Source of the DNA: Thalassobaculum fulvum
Lineage (GTDB): Bacteria; Pseudomonadota; Alphaproteobacteria; Thalassobaculales; Thalassobaculaceae
Assembly: GCF_014652915.1 (NCBI RefSeq)
Contig: NZ_BMZS01000002.1
Coordinates: 478,590-542,589 of the forward strand
Length of the DNA: 64,000 nucleotides
Reading direction: 5' to 3'
Positions 55,519 to 64,000 of the stretch are shown here, piece by piece; the stretch's first letter is position 1, and the number at the start of each line of letters is the position of its first letter. The translations under genes and the position numbers were made by a program. Below the pieces are notes generated by a model, which saw only the letters and a program-made list of their open reading frames with translations, did not search any database and had not been told where the DNA came from.

Positions 55519-55659
55519 CGTCGACGGGTCCCGGATCGGCCGCATACGCGTCCGTCCGGGATGAGGCATCGGGGAACACCGCTCAATTGCCTCATCCCGG
55601 CCGAAGCCCGGACCTGGTCCGGGCGCAGAGCCGGGCCTCAGCGTCCAGAGAGCGACGGA
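55519..55659. repeat. Intergenic palindromic repeat, copy E
   Basis: Begins 2 bp after the flavoprotein stop. Inner perfect 13-bp arms CCGGGATGAGGCA (55556-55568) and TGCCTCATCCCGG (55588-55600). Outer sequence GGGTCCCGGATCGGCCGCA matches the fragment at 6063. The right edge GAGAGCGACGG is the reverse complement of the CCGTCGCTC edge of other copies. The most diverged copy; located between convergent genes. Confidence 0.68.
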
Positions 55660-55682
55660 CTTCCGCCCCCTACTTCCGCCCC

Positions 55683-56855
55683 CTACCCCCGCGGCATCTG
55701 GGTCTCGACCAGCTTCGCCCAGAAGCTGGCGCCGACCGGCAGGACCTCGTCGTTGAAGTCGTACATCGGGTGGTGCAGGCCGTAATCCTTGCCGGGGGCG
55801 CCGCCGCCCAGCCACAGGAACGCCCCGGGCCGTTCGGCCAGCATGAACGCGAAGTCCTCGCTGGCCATGATCGGCGTGGTGTCGCGCTCGACCTTCTCGG
55901 CCCCGACCACCTGCTCGGCGACGTCGCCGACGATGCCGGCGGTCTCCTCCGGGTTGATCACCGGCGAGTAGCCGCGGCGGTATTCGACCTCGACCTCGCA
56001 GCCGAACGCCGTGCCGACGCCTTCGCACAGCGCCCGGATGCGCTGCTCGACGAGGCTGCGCACGTCCTCGTCGAAGGTGCGGATCGACAGCTTCAGCTCG
56101 GCGGTGTGCGGGATGACGTTGTTGGCGGTGCCGGCGTGGAACTGCGCCACCGTGACGACGGCCGACTTCAGCGGGTCGACGTTGCGGCTGACCACCGTCT
56201 GGATGCCCTGGTAGAGCTGCACGCCGACCGCGATCGGGTCGATGCCGTCGTGCGGGCGGGCGGCGTGGGCGCCCTTGCCCTTGACGGTCAGGAACGCCTG
56301 GTCGGCGCCGGCCATCAGCGGCCCCGGCCGCACGCCGATGGTGCCGGCCGGCATGTGCGGAGCGTTGTGGATGCCCCACACGGTGTCGCACGGGAACCGG
56401 TCGAACAGGCCTTCCTCGATCATGATGCGGGCGCCGGCGCCGCCCTCCTCGGCCGGCTGGAAGATGAAGTTCACGGTGCCGTCGAAGTTCCTGGTCTCGG
56501 CCAGGTAGCGGGCCGCCCCCAGCAGCATGGTGGTGTGGCCGTCGTGGCCGCAGGCATGCATGCGTCCCGGGTTCTGCGACCGATAGGGCGGATTGCCCTC
56601 CTCATCCATCGGCAGCGCGTCCATGTCGGCGCGCAGGCCGATCGCGCGGCCGCTGGAACCGGTGCCGCGCAGCACGCCGACGACGCCGGTGCCGGCGATC
56701 CCGGTGTGCACCTCGATGCCCCAGGACTGCAGCATCTCGGCGACCCTGGCGGCGGTCCGATGCTCCTCGAACTTGATCTCCGGGTGGGCGTGGAAATCGC
56801 GTCGCCACTCGGTCATGTCGTCATGAAATTCCGCAATGCGGTTGTTCACGGGCAT
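55683..56855 (-). CDS. M20-family amidohydrolase (hippurate/N-acyl-amino-acid hydrolase type)
   Basis: A 390-residue metal-dependent aminoacylase of the M20D group. Features: DFHAHPEIKFEEHRTAARVAE, ADMDALPM, MHACGHDGHTTMLLGAARYL (metal Cys/His ligands), FQPAEEGGAGARIMIEEGLFD (catalytic Glu pair), the lid-domain GKGAHAARPHDGIDP, and late IMASEDFAFML. ATG 56855 has GGAG about 7 bp upstream; 34 further in-frame residues upstream look like non-coding GC-rich sequence. Cytoplasmic. It converges on the flavoprotein gene. The likely activity is hydrolysis of N-acyl or N-benzoyl amino acids. Confidence 0.94.
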   Translation of the reverse strand: MPVNNRIAEFHDDMTEWRRDFHAHPEIKFEEHRTAARVAEMLQSWGIEVHTGIAGTGVVGVLRGTGSSGRAIGLRADMDALPMDEEGNPPYRSQNPGRMHACGHDGHTTMLLGAARYLAETRNFDGTVNFIFQPAEEGGAGARIMIEEGLFDRFPCDTVWGIHNAPHMPAGTIGVRPGPLMAGADQAFLTVKGKGAHAARPHDGIDPIAVGVQLYQGIQTVVSRNVDPLKSAVVTVAQFHAGTANNVIPHTAELKLSIRTFDEDVRSLVEQRIRALCEGVGTAFGCEVEVEYRRGYSPVINPEETAGIVGDVAEQVVGAEKVERDTTPIMASEDFAFMLAERPGAFLWLGGGAPGKDYGLHHPMYDFNDEVLPVGASFWAKLVETQMPRG

Positions 56856-57034
56856 CGGTCGACTCCGAAACGGGACGGCGGGGCCGGCAAGGGGAACGCG
56901 GAAGGGAACCGCGGGCTCGGTCCGCCATGATGAGGTTGCCCCGATCATAGGCCGCAACCGGGGCGGTCAGGCAACCGGGAAAGCGGGCGCCGACGGGCGT
57001 GCCCTTGACAGGCTGCTCCATTGTTCTCATTGTT

Positions 57035-57048
57035 AGTGAATATTCACT
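57035..57048. promoter_or_regulatory. Palindromic operator upstream of the acyltransferase/synthetase fusion gene
   Basis: AGTGAATATTCACT is a perfect 14-bp palindrome in an AT-rich patch, 48 bp before the start at 57096. Its form is typical of TetR-family operators, including those controlling fatty-acid genes. The reading frame of the downstream gene stays open across it, but an operator here argues that translation starts after it. Confidence 0.6.
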
Positions 57049-57095
57049 TACTATCAATGAACCGCCCGCCGGTTCCCCTGTCGGAGTGCCAGACC

Positions 57096-60000
57096 ATGAG
57101 ACAGTCCGAGTTCGCCCTGCTCCGGTCGCGCCGCTTCCTGCCGCTGTTCGTGACCCAGTTCCTCGGGGCGATGAACGACAACGTGTTCAAGAACGCGTTC
57201 GTGATCCTGGTGCTGTACGGCATGGCCGACATCGCCGGCACCCAGGCGCAGATCCTGGTCACCGCCGCCGCCGGCGTGTTCATCCTGCCGTACTTCCTGT
57301 TCTCAGCGACCGCCGGGCAGCTCGCCGACGCGGTCGAGAAGTCGCGGCTGATCCGCCGCATCAAGCTCGCCGAGATCGCGATCATGGCCGGCGGCGTGCT
57401 CGGCCTGCAGCTCGGCGACCCGTGGCTGCTGATGGCCGTGCTGTTCCTGATGGGGGCGCAGTCGGCGTTCTTCGGGCCGGTCAAGTACGGGATCCTGCCG
57501 GACCACCTGGCCGAGCACGAGCTGGTCGGCGGCAACGGCCTGATCGAGGCCGGAACCTTCCTGGCGATCCTGATCGGCACCATCGCCGGCGGCCTGATGG
57601 TGCTGCGGGCCGACGGCACGGTCCTTGTCTCGGTCGCCCTGCTGGCGATCGCGGTCGCCGGCTGGGCCGCCAGCCGCGCCATCCCCGAGGCCCGTCCGGA
57701 CCAGCCCGGCCTGCGGGTCGGCCGCAACGTGGTCGCCGAGACCGTCCGCATCGTCGCCCATGCCGGGCGCAGCCGGCCGGTGTTCCTGACGATCCTGGGG
57801 CTGTCCTGGTTCTGGCTGGTCGGCGCCACCTTCCTGTCGCAGTTCCCGACCCTGGCGCAGGCGGTGCTGGGCGCCGACGAGACCGTGGTGACGCTGTTCC
57901 TGGTGGCGTTCGCCGTCGGCATCGCCATCGGCTCGCTGGCCTGCAACGCGCTGCTGAAGGGCGAGGTCTCGGCCCGCTACGTGCCGCTGGCGGCGATCGC
58001 CATGACCGCGTTCATCGCCGATCTGTGCCTGACCCTGGACGGCCGTGCGCCCGGCACCACGGCGATCGGAGCGGTTGCCTTCGCCGCCGATCCGGCCAAC
58101 TGGCGGATCCTCGCCGACCTGGTCGGCCTGGCGGTGGCCGGCGGGCTGTACAGCGTGCCGCTGTTCGCGATCCTGCAGGCCCGCAGCGAGCCCGAGCACC
58201 GGGCCCGAAACATCGCGGCCAACAACGTGCTGAACGCCCTGTTCATGGTGGCCGGCGCGGTCTGGGCCGCGGTCATGCTGGCGCTAGACTTCGACGTGGT
58301 CGCGGTGTTCGCCGCGGTGGCGGCGGTGAACGCGGTGGTCGCGCTGTACATCTGCCGGCTGCTGCCGGCCGAGCTGGCCAAGAGCCTGCTGGCGATCCCG
58401 CTGCGGCTGCTGTTCCGGGTCCGGGTGCGGGGCCTGGAGAACTACCGCCAGGCCGGCCCGCGGGCGGTGGTGGTCGCCAACCACGTCTCGTTCCTGGACG
58501 GCCTGCTGCTGGCGGTGTTCCTGCCCGGCAGCCCGGTGTTCGCGGTCGACACCCACATCGCACGGCGCTGGTGGGCGCGGCCGATCCTGGCGCTGGCCCG
58601 GGTCTTCACGGTCGACCCCGGCAACCCGTTCGCCACCAAGGCGCTGGTGCGGGAGGTCCAGGCCGGCAACCACCTGGTGATCTTCCCGGAGGGCCGGATC
58701 ACCGTGACCGGCGCGCTGATGAAGGTCCACGAGGGGCCCGGGATGATCGCCGACAAGGCCGACGCCGACCTGATCCCGGTCCGCATCGACGGCGCCGAGG
58801 CCAGCGTGTTCTCGCGGATGAGGGGCAAGCTGCGGCGCCGGCTGTTCCCGCGCATCGCCATCACGGTGCTGGAGCCGCGCCGCTTCCGGATCCCGGAGCA
58901 GGCCCGGGGTCGGGCCCGGCGGCGGCTCGCCGGCGACCAGCTCTACGACGTCATGTCGGAGATGATGGTCGAGACCCGCGACCGCGACGAGACCCTGTTC
59001 GGCGCCCTGCTGGACGCCCGCAGGGTGCATGGCGGCCGCACCGCGGTGATCGAGGACGTCGAGCGCAGGCCGGTCAGCTACGACCGGCTGGTCGCCGGCG
59101 CCCTGGTCCTGGGCCGCAAGCTGGCCGGCTTCAGCCGGCCGGGCGAGCGGGTCGGCGTCATGCTGCCGAACTCGGCCGGCATGGCGGTCTGCCTGTTCGC
59201 CCTGCTGGCGCGCGGTCGGGTGCCGGCGCTGCTGAACTTTTCGGCCGGCCCCCGGAACCTCGCCACCGCCTGCCGCACCGCCACCCTGCGCACGGTCGTC
59301 ACCTCGCGCCGGTTCGTCGAGCTGGCCCGCCTGCAGGAACTGGTGGCGGCGATCGAGCCGGTCGCCCGGGTCGTGTACCTGGAGGACGTCAGAGCCGGCG
59401 TGACCCTGCTGGACCGGCTGGCCGGCCTGCTGGAGCGCCCGTTCGCACGCCTGGTCCACAGCCGCCTCCGCGTGCGCCCCGACGATCCGGCGGCGGTGCT
59501 GTTCACCTCCGGCTCGGAGGGGACGCCGAAGGGCGTGGTGCTGAGCCACGCCAACCTGCTGGCCAACCGGCATCAGCTGTCGGCCCGGATCGACTTCAAC
59601 GCGACCGACCGGGTGTTCAACGCCCTGCCGGTGTTCCACTCCTTCGGCCTGACCGGCGGGCTGATCCTGCCGCTGCTGTCCGGGGTACGCTCCTTCCAGT
59701 ACCCGTCGCCGCTGCACTACCGGATCGTGCCGGCGCTGGCCTACGACACCAACGCCACCATCGTGTTCGGCACCGACACCTTCCTGGCCGGCTATGCCCG
59801 GCTGGCCCACCCGTACGACTTCTTCAACGTGCGCTACGTGTTCGCCGGGGCCGAACGGGTGAAGGACGAGACCCGGCGGGCGTGGGCCGACCGCTTCGGC
59901 ATCCGCATCCTGGAGGGCTACGGCGCCACCGAGACGGCGCCGGTCATCGCCGTCAACACGCCGATGCACTTCCGCGCCGGCACCGTCGGCCGCGTCGTGC

Positions 60001-60527
60001 CCGGCATCTCGACCCGTCTCGACCCGGTACCCGGCGTCGAGCGCGGCGGCCGGCTGGTGGTCTCGGGACCGAACGTCATGCTCGGCTACCTGCTGGCGGA
60101 CCGCCCGGGCGAGCTGCAGGCGGCCGGCGGGGAGTACGACACCGGCGACATCGTCGAGGTCGATCCCGACGGCTTCGTGCGCGTCCTGGGGCGCGCCAGG
60201 CGGTTCGCCAAGATCGCCGGCGAGATGGTGTCGCTCGGCGCCGTCGAGGAGCTCGCGGCCCGGGTCTGGCCGGGTCATGCCCATGCCGTCGTCACGCTGC
60301 CGGACCCGCGCAAGGGCGAGCAGCTGGTGCTGGTGACCGACCGCCGCGACGCCGACCGGATGCCCCTGCTGGACGCGGCCAGGACGGCCGGCTTCGCGGA
60401 GCTGGCGGTGCCGCGACAGGTCGTACCGGTGGCCTCGGTTCCGCTGCTCGGAACCGGCAAGACCGACTACCCGGCGGTCGAGGCGCTGGCCCGGGTCGAA
60501 TTCGGGCAGACTCGGCACAATGTATGA
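57096..60527 (+). CDS. Three-domain fusion: LplT-like MFS transporter, PlsC acyltransferase, acyl-ACP synthetase (Aas)
   Basis: A 1143-residue inner-membrane protein. Residues 1-~415 are an LplT-like MFS lysophospholipid flippase (FVTQFLGAMNDNVFKNAFVI). Residues ~430-620 are a PlsC acyltransferase with HVSFLD (463-468, the HX4D box) and FPEGRIT. Residues ~650-1140 are an AMP-forming acyl-ACP synthetase with the phosphate loop TSGSEGTPK (804 on), EGYGATETAP and the lysine region KIAGEMVSLG. In E. coli, LplT and Aas are separate neighbours that import and re-acylate lysophosphatidylethanolamine; here they are one chain. ATG 57096 has GGAG about 9 bp upstream; earlier ATGs lie over the operator. 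Confidence 0.93.
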   Translation: MRQSEFALLRSRRFLPLFVTQFLGAMNDNVFKNAFVILVLYGMADIAGTQAQILVTAAAGVFILPYFLFSATAGQLADAVEKSRLIRRIKLAEIAIMAGGVLGLQLGDPWLLMAVLFLMGAQSAFFGPVKYGILPDHLAEHELVGGNGLIEAGTFLAILIGTIAGGLMVLRADGTVLVSVALLAIAVAGWAASRAIPEARPDQPGLRVGRNVVAETVRIVAHAGRSRPVFLTILGLSWFWLVGATFLSQFPTLAQAVLGADETVVTLFLVAFAVGIAIGSLACNALLKGEVSARYVPLAAIAMTAFIADLCLTLDGRAPGTTAIGAVAFAADPANWRILADLVGLAVAGGLYSVPLFAILQARSEPEHRARNIAANNVLNALFMVAGAVWAAVMLALDFDVVAVFAAVAAVNAVVALYICRLLPAELAKSLLAIPLRLLFRVRVRGLENYRQAGPRAVVVANHVSFLDGLLLAVFLPGSPVFAVDTHIARRWWARPILALARVFTVDPGNPFATKALVREVQAGNHLVIFPEGRITVTGALMKVHEGPGMIADKADADLIPVRIDGAEASVFSRMRGKLRRRLFPRIAITVLEPRRFRIPEQARGRARRRLAGDQLYDVMSEMMVETRDRDETLFGALLDARRVHGGRTAVIEDVERRPVSYDRLVAGALVLGRKLAGFSRPGERVGVMLPNSAGMAVCLFALLARGRVPALLNFSAGPRNLATACRTATLRTVVTSRRFVELARLQELVAAIEPVARVVYLEDVRAGVTLLDRLAGLLERPFARLVHSRLRVRPDDPAAVLFTSGSEGTPKGVVLSHANLLANRHQLSARIDFNATDRVFNALPVFHSFGLTGGLILPLLSGVRSFQYPSPLHYRIVPALAYDTNATIVFGTDTFLAGYARLAHPYDFFNVRYVFAGAERVKDETRRAWADRFGIRILEGYGATETAPVIAVNTPMHFRAGTVGRVVPGISTRLDPVPGVERGGRLVVSGPNVMLGYLLADRPGELQAAGGEYDTGDIVEVDPDGFVRVLGRARRFAKIAGEMVSLGAVEELAARVWPGHAHAVVTLPDPRKGEQLVLVTDRRDADRMPLLDAARTAGFAELAVPRQVVPVASVPLLGTGKTDYPAVEALARVEFGQTRHNV

Positions 60528-60670
60528 GGGAAACGCCTCGAGGCCGGCATGTTAGTCTTTCATTAGCGCGTAGGCGGTATCGTGCCAGTATGTTCCCCCG
60601 GCGATACTCGAGCCGTCGGGCGGATCGACTAGAGTTCGACTCGGGCTGGACGTGCCCTCGGGACCGATAA

Positions 60671-63088
60671 ATGCCGACTCCGGTTTCGCCCATGCGGTCG
60701 TTGACGACCCGGCTCCTGGCCCAGAGCACCGGGGTGTCGCTGGCATTGCTGCTGGTCGTGCTCGCGATCAGTCTCGAGCTCACGATCCGCCAGACCTGGG
60801 ACCGCGCCGAGAAGGCGATATCCGCCAGCGAGGTCTCGGTCCAGGGCGCCGCCGAAGAGGCGCTGTGGCAGTTCAACCTGCAACAGGCCGATCGGCTGGT
60901 CGAGGGTCTGACCAACAGCCCCCTGATCCGGACGGCGATCCTGCGCGACGACAGCGGCGAGGTGATCGCGAAGTCGCAGCGATCCCCCATGGGCGAGGAG
61001 TGGCTCAGCCGGTCGCTGCTGACCGGCAACCGCCCGGGGCTCGACCGGGTGCGGGCGATGGTGCGCAGCGGCTCGCTCCCCGGCGAGGCGAGCCAGCCGG
61101 TCGGGAACCTGGAACTGCAGGCCGACTACGCCGCCCTCCACGCGCTGGTGCTGGATCAGTTCCTCAAGACCTTCTGGACGGTCGCCCTGCTCGGCTCCTT
61201 CATGATGGCCTCGATCTTCGTGATCGCGCTGATGACGACCGCCCGGCCGTTGCAGCGGCTCGCCGACAGCATCCGGGCGATCGGCGCCTCGTACGACCCG
61301 GGCGCCGGCATGGCGGCGGAACTGGTGCAGCGGGACGACGAGATCGGGCAGGTGGCGCGCGCCTTCATCTCGACGGTCAAGGACCTCTCGCACCGCACCC
61401 GCGAGGCCGAGGACGCCCAGACCAAGCTGCGCAACATCCTCGACGGCTCGCTACAGGCCATCGTCGTGCATCGCGACCTGAACCTGCTGTTCGCCAACGA
61501 CGCCGCAGCCCGCATGTTCGGCTACGTCGACGCCGGCGAGATGCTGGAGGCGTGCGACCTGCGCAAGACCTTCCCGCTGAACCCCGACGGCTCGCTCGAG
61601 GGGTTCGTCGACATCGCCGGCCGTGAAGACCTGGAGGAGGTGCACCTGCTGACGCGCCCGCGCCTGCGTCGCGACGGCAGCCGGTTCCTCGCGGAGATCG
61701 CCGCCCGCAAGATCCGCTGGGAGGGCGAGTGGGCGGTCCAGGTTGCGCTGATCGACGTCAGCGCCCGGGTCCGGGCCGAGCAGGAGCTGCGCGACCTCGC
61801 CACCCGCGACGCGCTGACCCACCTGCCCAACAAGTCGCTGTTCCTGGAGCAGCTCGGCTTCGCGCTGCGCGATGCCCGGCCCGGCCGGCTCGGGATCCTG
61901 TTCGTCAACGTCAACCGAATGAAGGGGTTCAACGACGCGCTCGGCCTGGCCGGGGGCGACGAGCTGCTGCGGCACATCGGCGAACGGCTGCGTTCGCAGA
62001 TCTCCGGCCGCGCGCTGATCGCCAAGTTCCCCGGCGACAAGTTCGCGGTGCTGATGCCGGCGATCGACGACGAGAGCGAGATGATCGCGCTGGCCCAGCG
62101 GTTCGACGAGCTGCTGCGCGCCCGCTTCACCATCGCCGGCCAGTCGGTTCAGGCGACCCTGTCCTACGGTGCCGCGGTCTGGCCGTTCGACGGCCGCAAC
62201 GCCGAAGAGCTGACGCTCGCGGCAGAGCGGGCTTGCGGCAGCGCCAACATGCGCAAGGCCCGGCAGGTGGTGTTCTCCGACCAGTCGATGAACGCCGAGG
62301 CCTCGCGCCGCTACGACATCGAGAGCCAACTCGCCGAAGCGCTGACCACCGGCGGCCTCGACGTGCACTATCAGCCGAAGATCCGGGTCGATGACGGCCG
62401 CATCGTCGGCGCCGAGGCACTGATCCGCTGGCCGACCGCCGACGGCGGCTTCATCTCGCCGGCCGAGTTCATCCCGGTGGCGGAGTCCACCGGCCAGATC
62501 ATCGACCTCGGCCGCTTCGTGGTGCGCCGGGTGTGCGCCGACCAGGAGCGGCTGGCGCGCGACACCGGCCTGATGGTTCCCGTGGCGGTCAACGTCTCGG
62601 CGATCCAGTTCCAGAACGACGACATGCTGCGCACCGCCCGCCAGGCGCTGGAGGCGCATCGGCTGCCGCCCTCGGCCCTGCAGTTCGAGGTGACCGAGAG
62701 CGCCACCATGGACCAGATCGACGAGGTGGTGCCGATGCTGGCGGCGCTGCGCACCTTCGGGATCCGCATCGCCATCGACGACTTCGGCACCGGCTACTCC
62801 TCGCTCAGCCACCTCAAGCGGCTGCCGATCGACTACCTGAAGCTGGACCGCAGCTTCACCCGCGACGTGCTCGGCGACGACGGCCGCTCGATCGCCTCGG
62901 CGATCGTCGGCCTCGGCCATGCGCTCGGCCTGACGGTGATCGCCGAGGGCGTCGAGACCGACGACGAGGCCGCGGTGCTGCGCCACCTCGGCTACGATGA
63001 GTTCCAGGGCTTCCGGTACGCGCGGCCGATGCCGATCGAGCGCTATCAGGCCTGGATCCTCGATCAGCGGGCCGTCGGCAAGGCGTGA
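60671..63088 (+). CDS. PAS-GGDEF-EAL cyclic-di-GMP protein with degenerate GGDEF
   Basis: An 805-residue membrane signalling protein. Order: membrane helix (~15-40), periplasmic sensor (~40-155), second helix (~160-185), HAMP-like linker, PAS (~250-370, AIVVHRDLNLLFANDAAARMFGY), GGDEF (~375-535), EAL (~545-800). The GGDEF site reads PGDKF (454-458), so diguanylate cyclase activity is unlikely. The EAL domain looks active: EAL at 582-584, NVSAIQFQ, FEVTESATMD, IAIDDFGTGYSSL and IAEGVET are all present. It should therefore be a c-di-GMP phosphodiesterase, perhaps with GTP-binding regulation. The ATG at 60671 has a weak site; ATG 60692 is possible. The MFS gene start overlaps its stop. Confidence 0.92.
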   Translation: MPTPVSPMRSLTTRLLAQSTGVSLALLLVVLAISLELTIRQTWDRAEKAISASEVSVQGAAEEALWQFNLQQADRLVEGLTNSPLIRTAILRDDSGEVIAKSQRSPMGEEWLSRSLLTGNRPGLDRVRAMVRSGSLPGEASQPVGNLELQADYAALHALVLDQFLKTFWTVALLGSFMMASIFVIALMTTARPLQRLADSIRAIGASYDPGAGMAAELVQRDDEIGQVARAFISTVKDLSHRTREAEDAQTKLRNILDGSLQAIVVHRDLNLLFANDAAARMFGYVDAGEMLEACDLRKTFPLNPDGSLEGFVDIAGREDLEEVHLLTRPRLRRDGSRFLAEIAARKIRWEGEWAVQVALIDVSARVRAEQELRDLATRDALTHLPNKSLFLEQLGFALRDARPGRLGILFVNVNRMKGFNDALGLAGGDELLRHIGERLRSQISGRALIAKFPGDKFAVLMPAIDDESEMIALAQRFDELLRARFTIAGQSVQATLSYGAAVWPFDGRNAEELTLAAERACGSANMRKARQVVFSDQSMNAEASRRYDIESQLAEALTTGGLDVHYQPKIRVDDGRIVGAEALIRWPTADGGFISPAEFIPVAESTGQIIDLGRFVVRRVCADQERLARDTGLMVPVAVNVSAIQFQNDDMLRTARQALEAHRLPPSALQFEVTESATMDQIDEVVPMLAALRTFGIRIAIDDFGTGYSSLSHLKRLPIDYLKLDRSFTRDVLGDDGRSIASAIVGLGHALGLTVIAEGVETDDEAAVLRHLGYDEFQGFRYARPMPIERYQAWILDQRAVGKA

Positions 63089-64000
63089 GCGAGACGGTCC
63101 ACCCCGGGCCTGCGCGCCGGCGGCGCATGACACCCCCGCCCCCCTGGCTCCGCACCGCGATCGGTGCACAGGCGACGCTGCTGGTCGGCATGGGGCTCGG
63201 GCGGTTCTCCTACACCCCGATGGTGCCGGCGCTGATCGACAACGGCGCGGTCTCGGCCGACCAGGCCGGCTGGATCGGCGCCGCCAACCTCGGCGGCTAC
63301 CTGGTCGGCGGGCTGGCGGTGCCCTGGCTGCTGCAGCGCGCCGCGGCCCCGCGCATCCTGCGGGCCTGCCTGATCCTGTCGTTCGTCGCGCTCGCAGCCA
63401 GCGCGGTGCCGGCCGGGTTCGCCTGGCTGCTGGCCTGCCGCCTGCTGCTGGGGGTCGCGGTCGCGGTCATGATGATCCTGTCGATCGCGTCGGTCACCGC
63501 CGCGGCCCCGGCGCGGCATCTCGGCAAGGCGGCCGGCATCGCGTTCACCGGCGTCGGCCTCGGGATCTTCTTCTCGGCGGCGGCCCTGCCGCTGCTGCTG
63601 TCGCACGGGCTGTTGTGGGCCTGGTCCGGAACCGCAGCCATCGGCGCGATCGGGCTCGCCATCGGGCTGTGGGGCTGGAGCGGCGGCAGCGACGCCCCGC
63701 CGCCGGTCCGCCGCGATCCGCTGCCGACCCACCTCGGCGCCGACGCGGCCCGGCTGGTGGCGGCCCAGGGCCTGTTCTCGGTCGGGCTGGTGCCGCACTC
63801 GATCTACTGGGTGGACTACCTGGTGCGCGGCCTCGGCCGATCGATCGCCGAGGGCGGAGCGCAGTGGACGCTGTTCGGCCTCGGCGCCGTGCTCGGCACG
63901 ATCGCCTGGGGCCGGCTGGCCGACCGCATCGGGTTCTCGCCGGCGCTGACGCTGGTGTTCGCCAGCCTGGCTGCCGGCATCGCCCTGCCGGTGCTGGCGC
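63085..64000 (+). CDS. YbfB/YjiJ-family MFS transporter, truncated by window end
   Basis: The first ~305 residues of an MFS-like carrier of the YbfB/YjiJ family. The opening helix GAQATLLVGMGLGRFSYTPMVPALID is the family hallmark, followed by GWIGAANLGGYLVGGLAVPWLL and further helices, and GTIAWGRLADRIGFSPALTL near the edge. Two starts are possible: GTG 63085, overlapping the EAL gene stop as GTGA, or ATG 63127; the first gives coupling, neither has a clear ribosome site. The stop lies beyond base 64000. Substrate unknown; the overlap does not by itself imply a shared function. Confidence 0.85.
   Translation, partial: MSETVHPGPARRRRMTPPPPWLRTAIGAQATLLVGMGLGRFSYTPMVPALIDNGAVSADQAGWIGAANLGGYLVGGLAVPWLLQRAAAPRILRACLILSFVALAASAVPAGFAWLLACRLLLGVAVAVMMILSIASVTAAAPARHLGKAAGIAFTGVGLGIFFSAAALPLLLSHGLLWAWSGTAAIGAIGLAIGLWGWSGGSDAPPPVRRDPLPTHLGADAARLVAAQGLFSVGLVPHSIYWVDYLVRGLGRSIAEGGAQWTLFGLGAVLGTIAWGRLADRIGFSPALTLVFASLAAGIALPVLA

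Noticed and set aside
22849-55659. Intergenic repeats as insertion sequences or a CRISPR array
   Set aside because: They contain no transposase frame and are dispersed single copies with internal dyad symmetry, not regularly spaced direct repeats.
57021-57095. Earlier ATG starts for the LplT-PlsC-Aas fusion
   Set aside because: They would place the palindromic operator inside the coding region and have no ribosome site; ATG 57096 has GGAG upstream and aligns with the family N-terminus.

Overview
This is a very GC-rich window (roughly 70% by eye) of ordinary bacterial chromosome, coding on both strands in short operons. It most resembles an alphaproteobacterium of the Rhodospirillales type. 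The reasons are a GlpSTPQUV-type glycerol-3-phosphate importer, a ChvI/ChvG-like two-component pair, an ECF sigma factor with EcfG-like core sequence and a paired PhnE phosphonate importer. I see no tRNA, rRNA, CRISPR array, transposase, integrase or phage gene. The species assignment is inference.

Layout. 1-4.3 kb: the end of glutaminase, a von Willebrand lipoprotein, a small ferredoxin-fold protein and an MFS transporter. 4.3-6.1 kb: a chemoreceptor. 6.2-16.7 kb: a complete glycerol/glycerol-3-phosphate regulon on the minus strand (glpR, glpD, then the ABC importer glpV-S-T-P-Q-U), with glpK divergent from glpR and TTTCG-type operators at both promoters. 16.7-21.6 kb: a short-chain dehydrogenase lacking its catalytic Tyr and Lys, an ECF sigma factor with a small anti-sigma-like protein, and a lipoprotein/response regulator/histidine kinase operon. 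21.7-34.7 kb: mixed metabolism (OYE flavoprotein, RecQ, GNAT, TetR, a dimethylformamidase-like protein, a HlyD/DUF3302-like pair, an oxaloacetate decarboxylase-like enzyme, MFS, aldo/keto reductase, DUF302).

34.75-42.3 kb is the most distinctive region. Two palindromes (TTGCGA-N5-TCGCAA type) precede a tightly coupled six-gene operon: imelysin, DUF2325, a Tat-exported multicopper oxidase, a di-haem DUF1111 protein, a second imelysin and a DUF1513 protein. It looks like an iron-regulated periplasmic metal acquisition or oxidation system with a multicopper oxidase and a DUF2325 protein built in.

42.4-48.8 kb: a phnDCEE phosphonate-type importer translationally coupled to a Na/phosphate transporter, a HisE-like pyrophosphohydrolase and an inositol-monophosphatase-family phosphatase, plausibly one phosphorus-acquisition unit. 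49-56.9 kb: an IclR regulator, the homogentisate operon hmgA-fahA-MBL protein, a divergent flavoprotein and an M20 amidohydrolase. 57-64 kb: an LplT-PlsC-acyl-ACP synthetase fusion, a GGDEF/EAL protein with degenerate GGDEF motif, and a truncated MFS gene.

A family of about 130-165 bp palindromic intergenic repeats occurs five times, each starting within 25 bp of a stop codon and mostly between convergent genes, with a sixth fragment near 6.07 kb.
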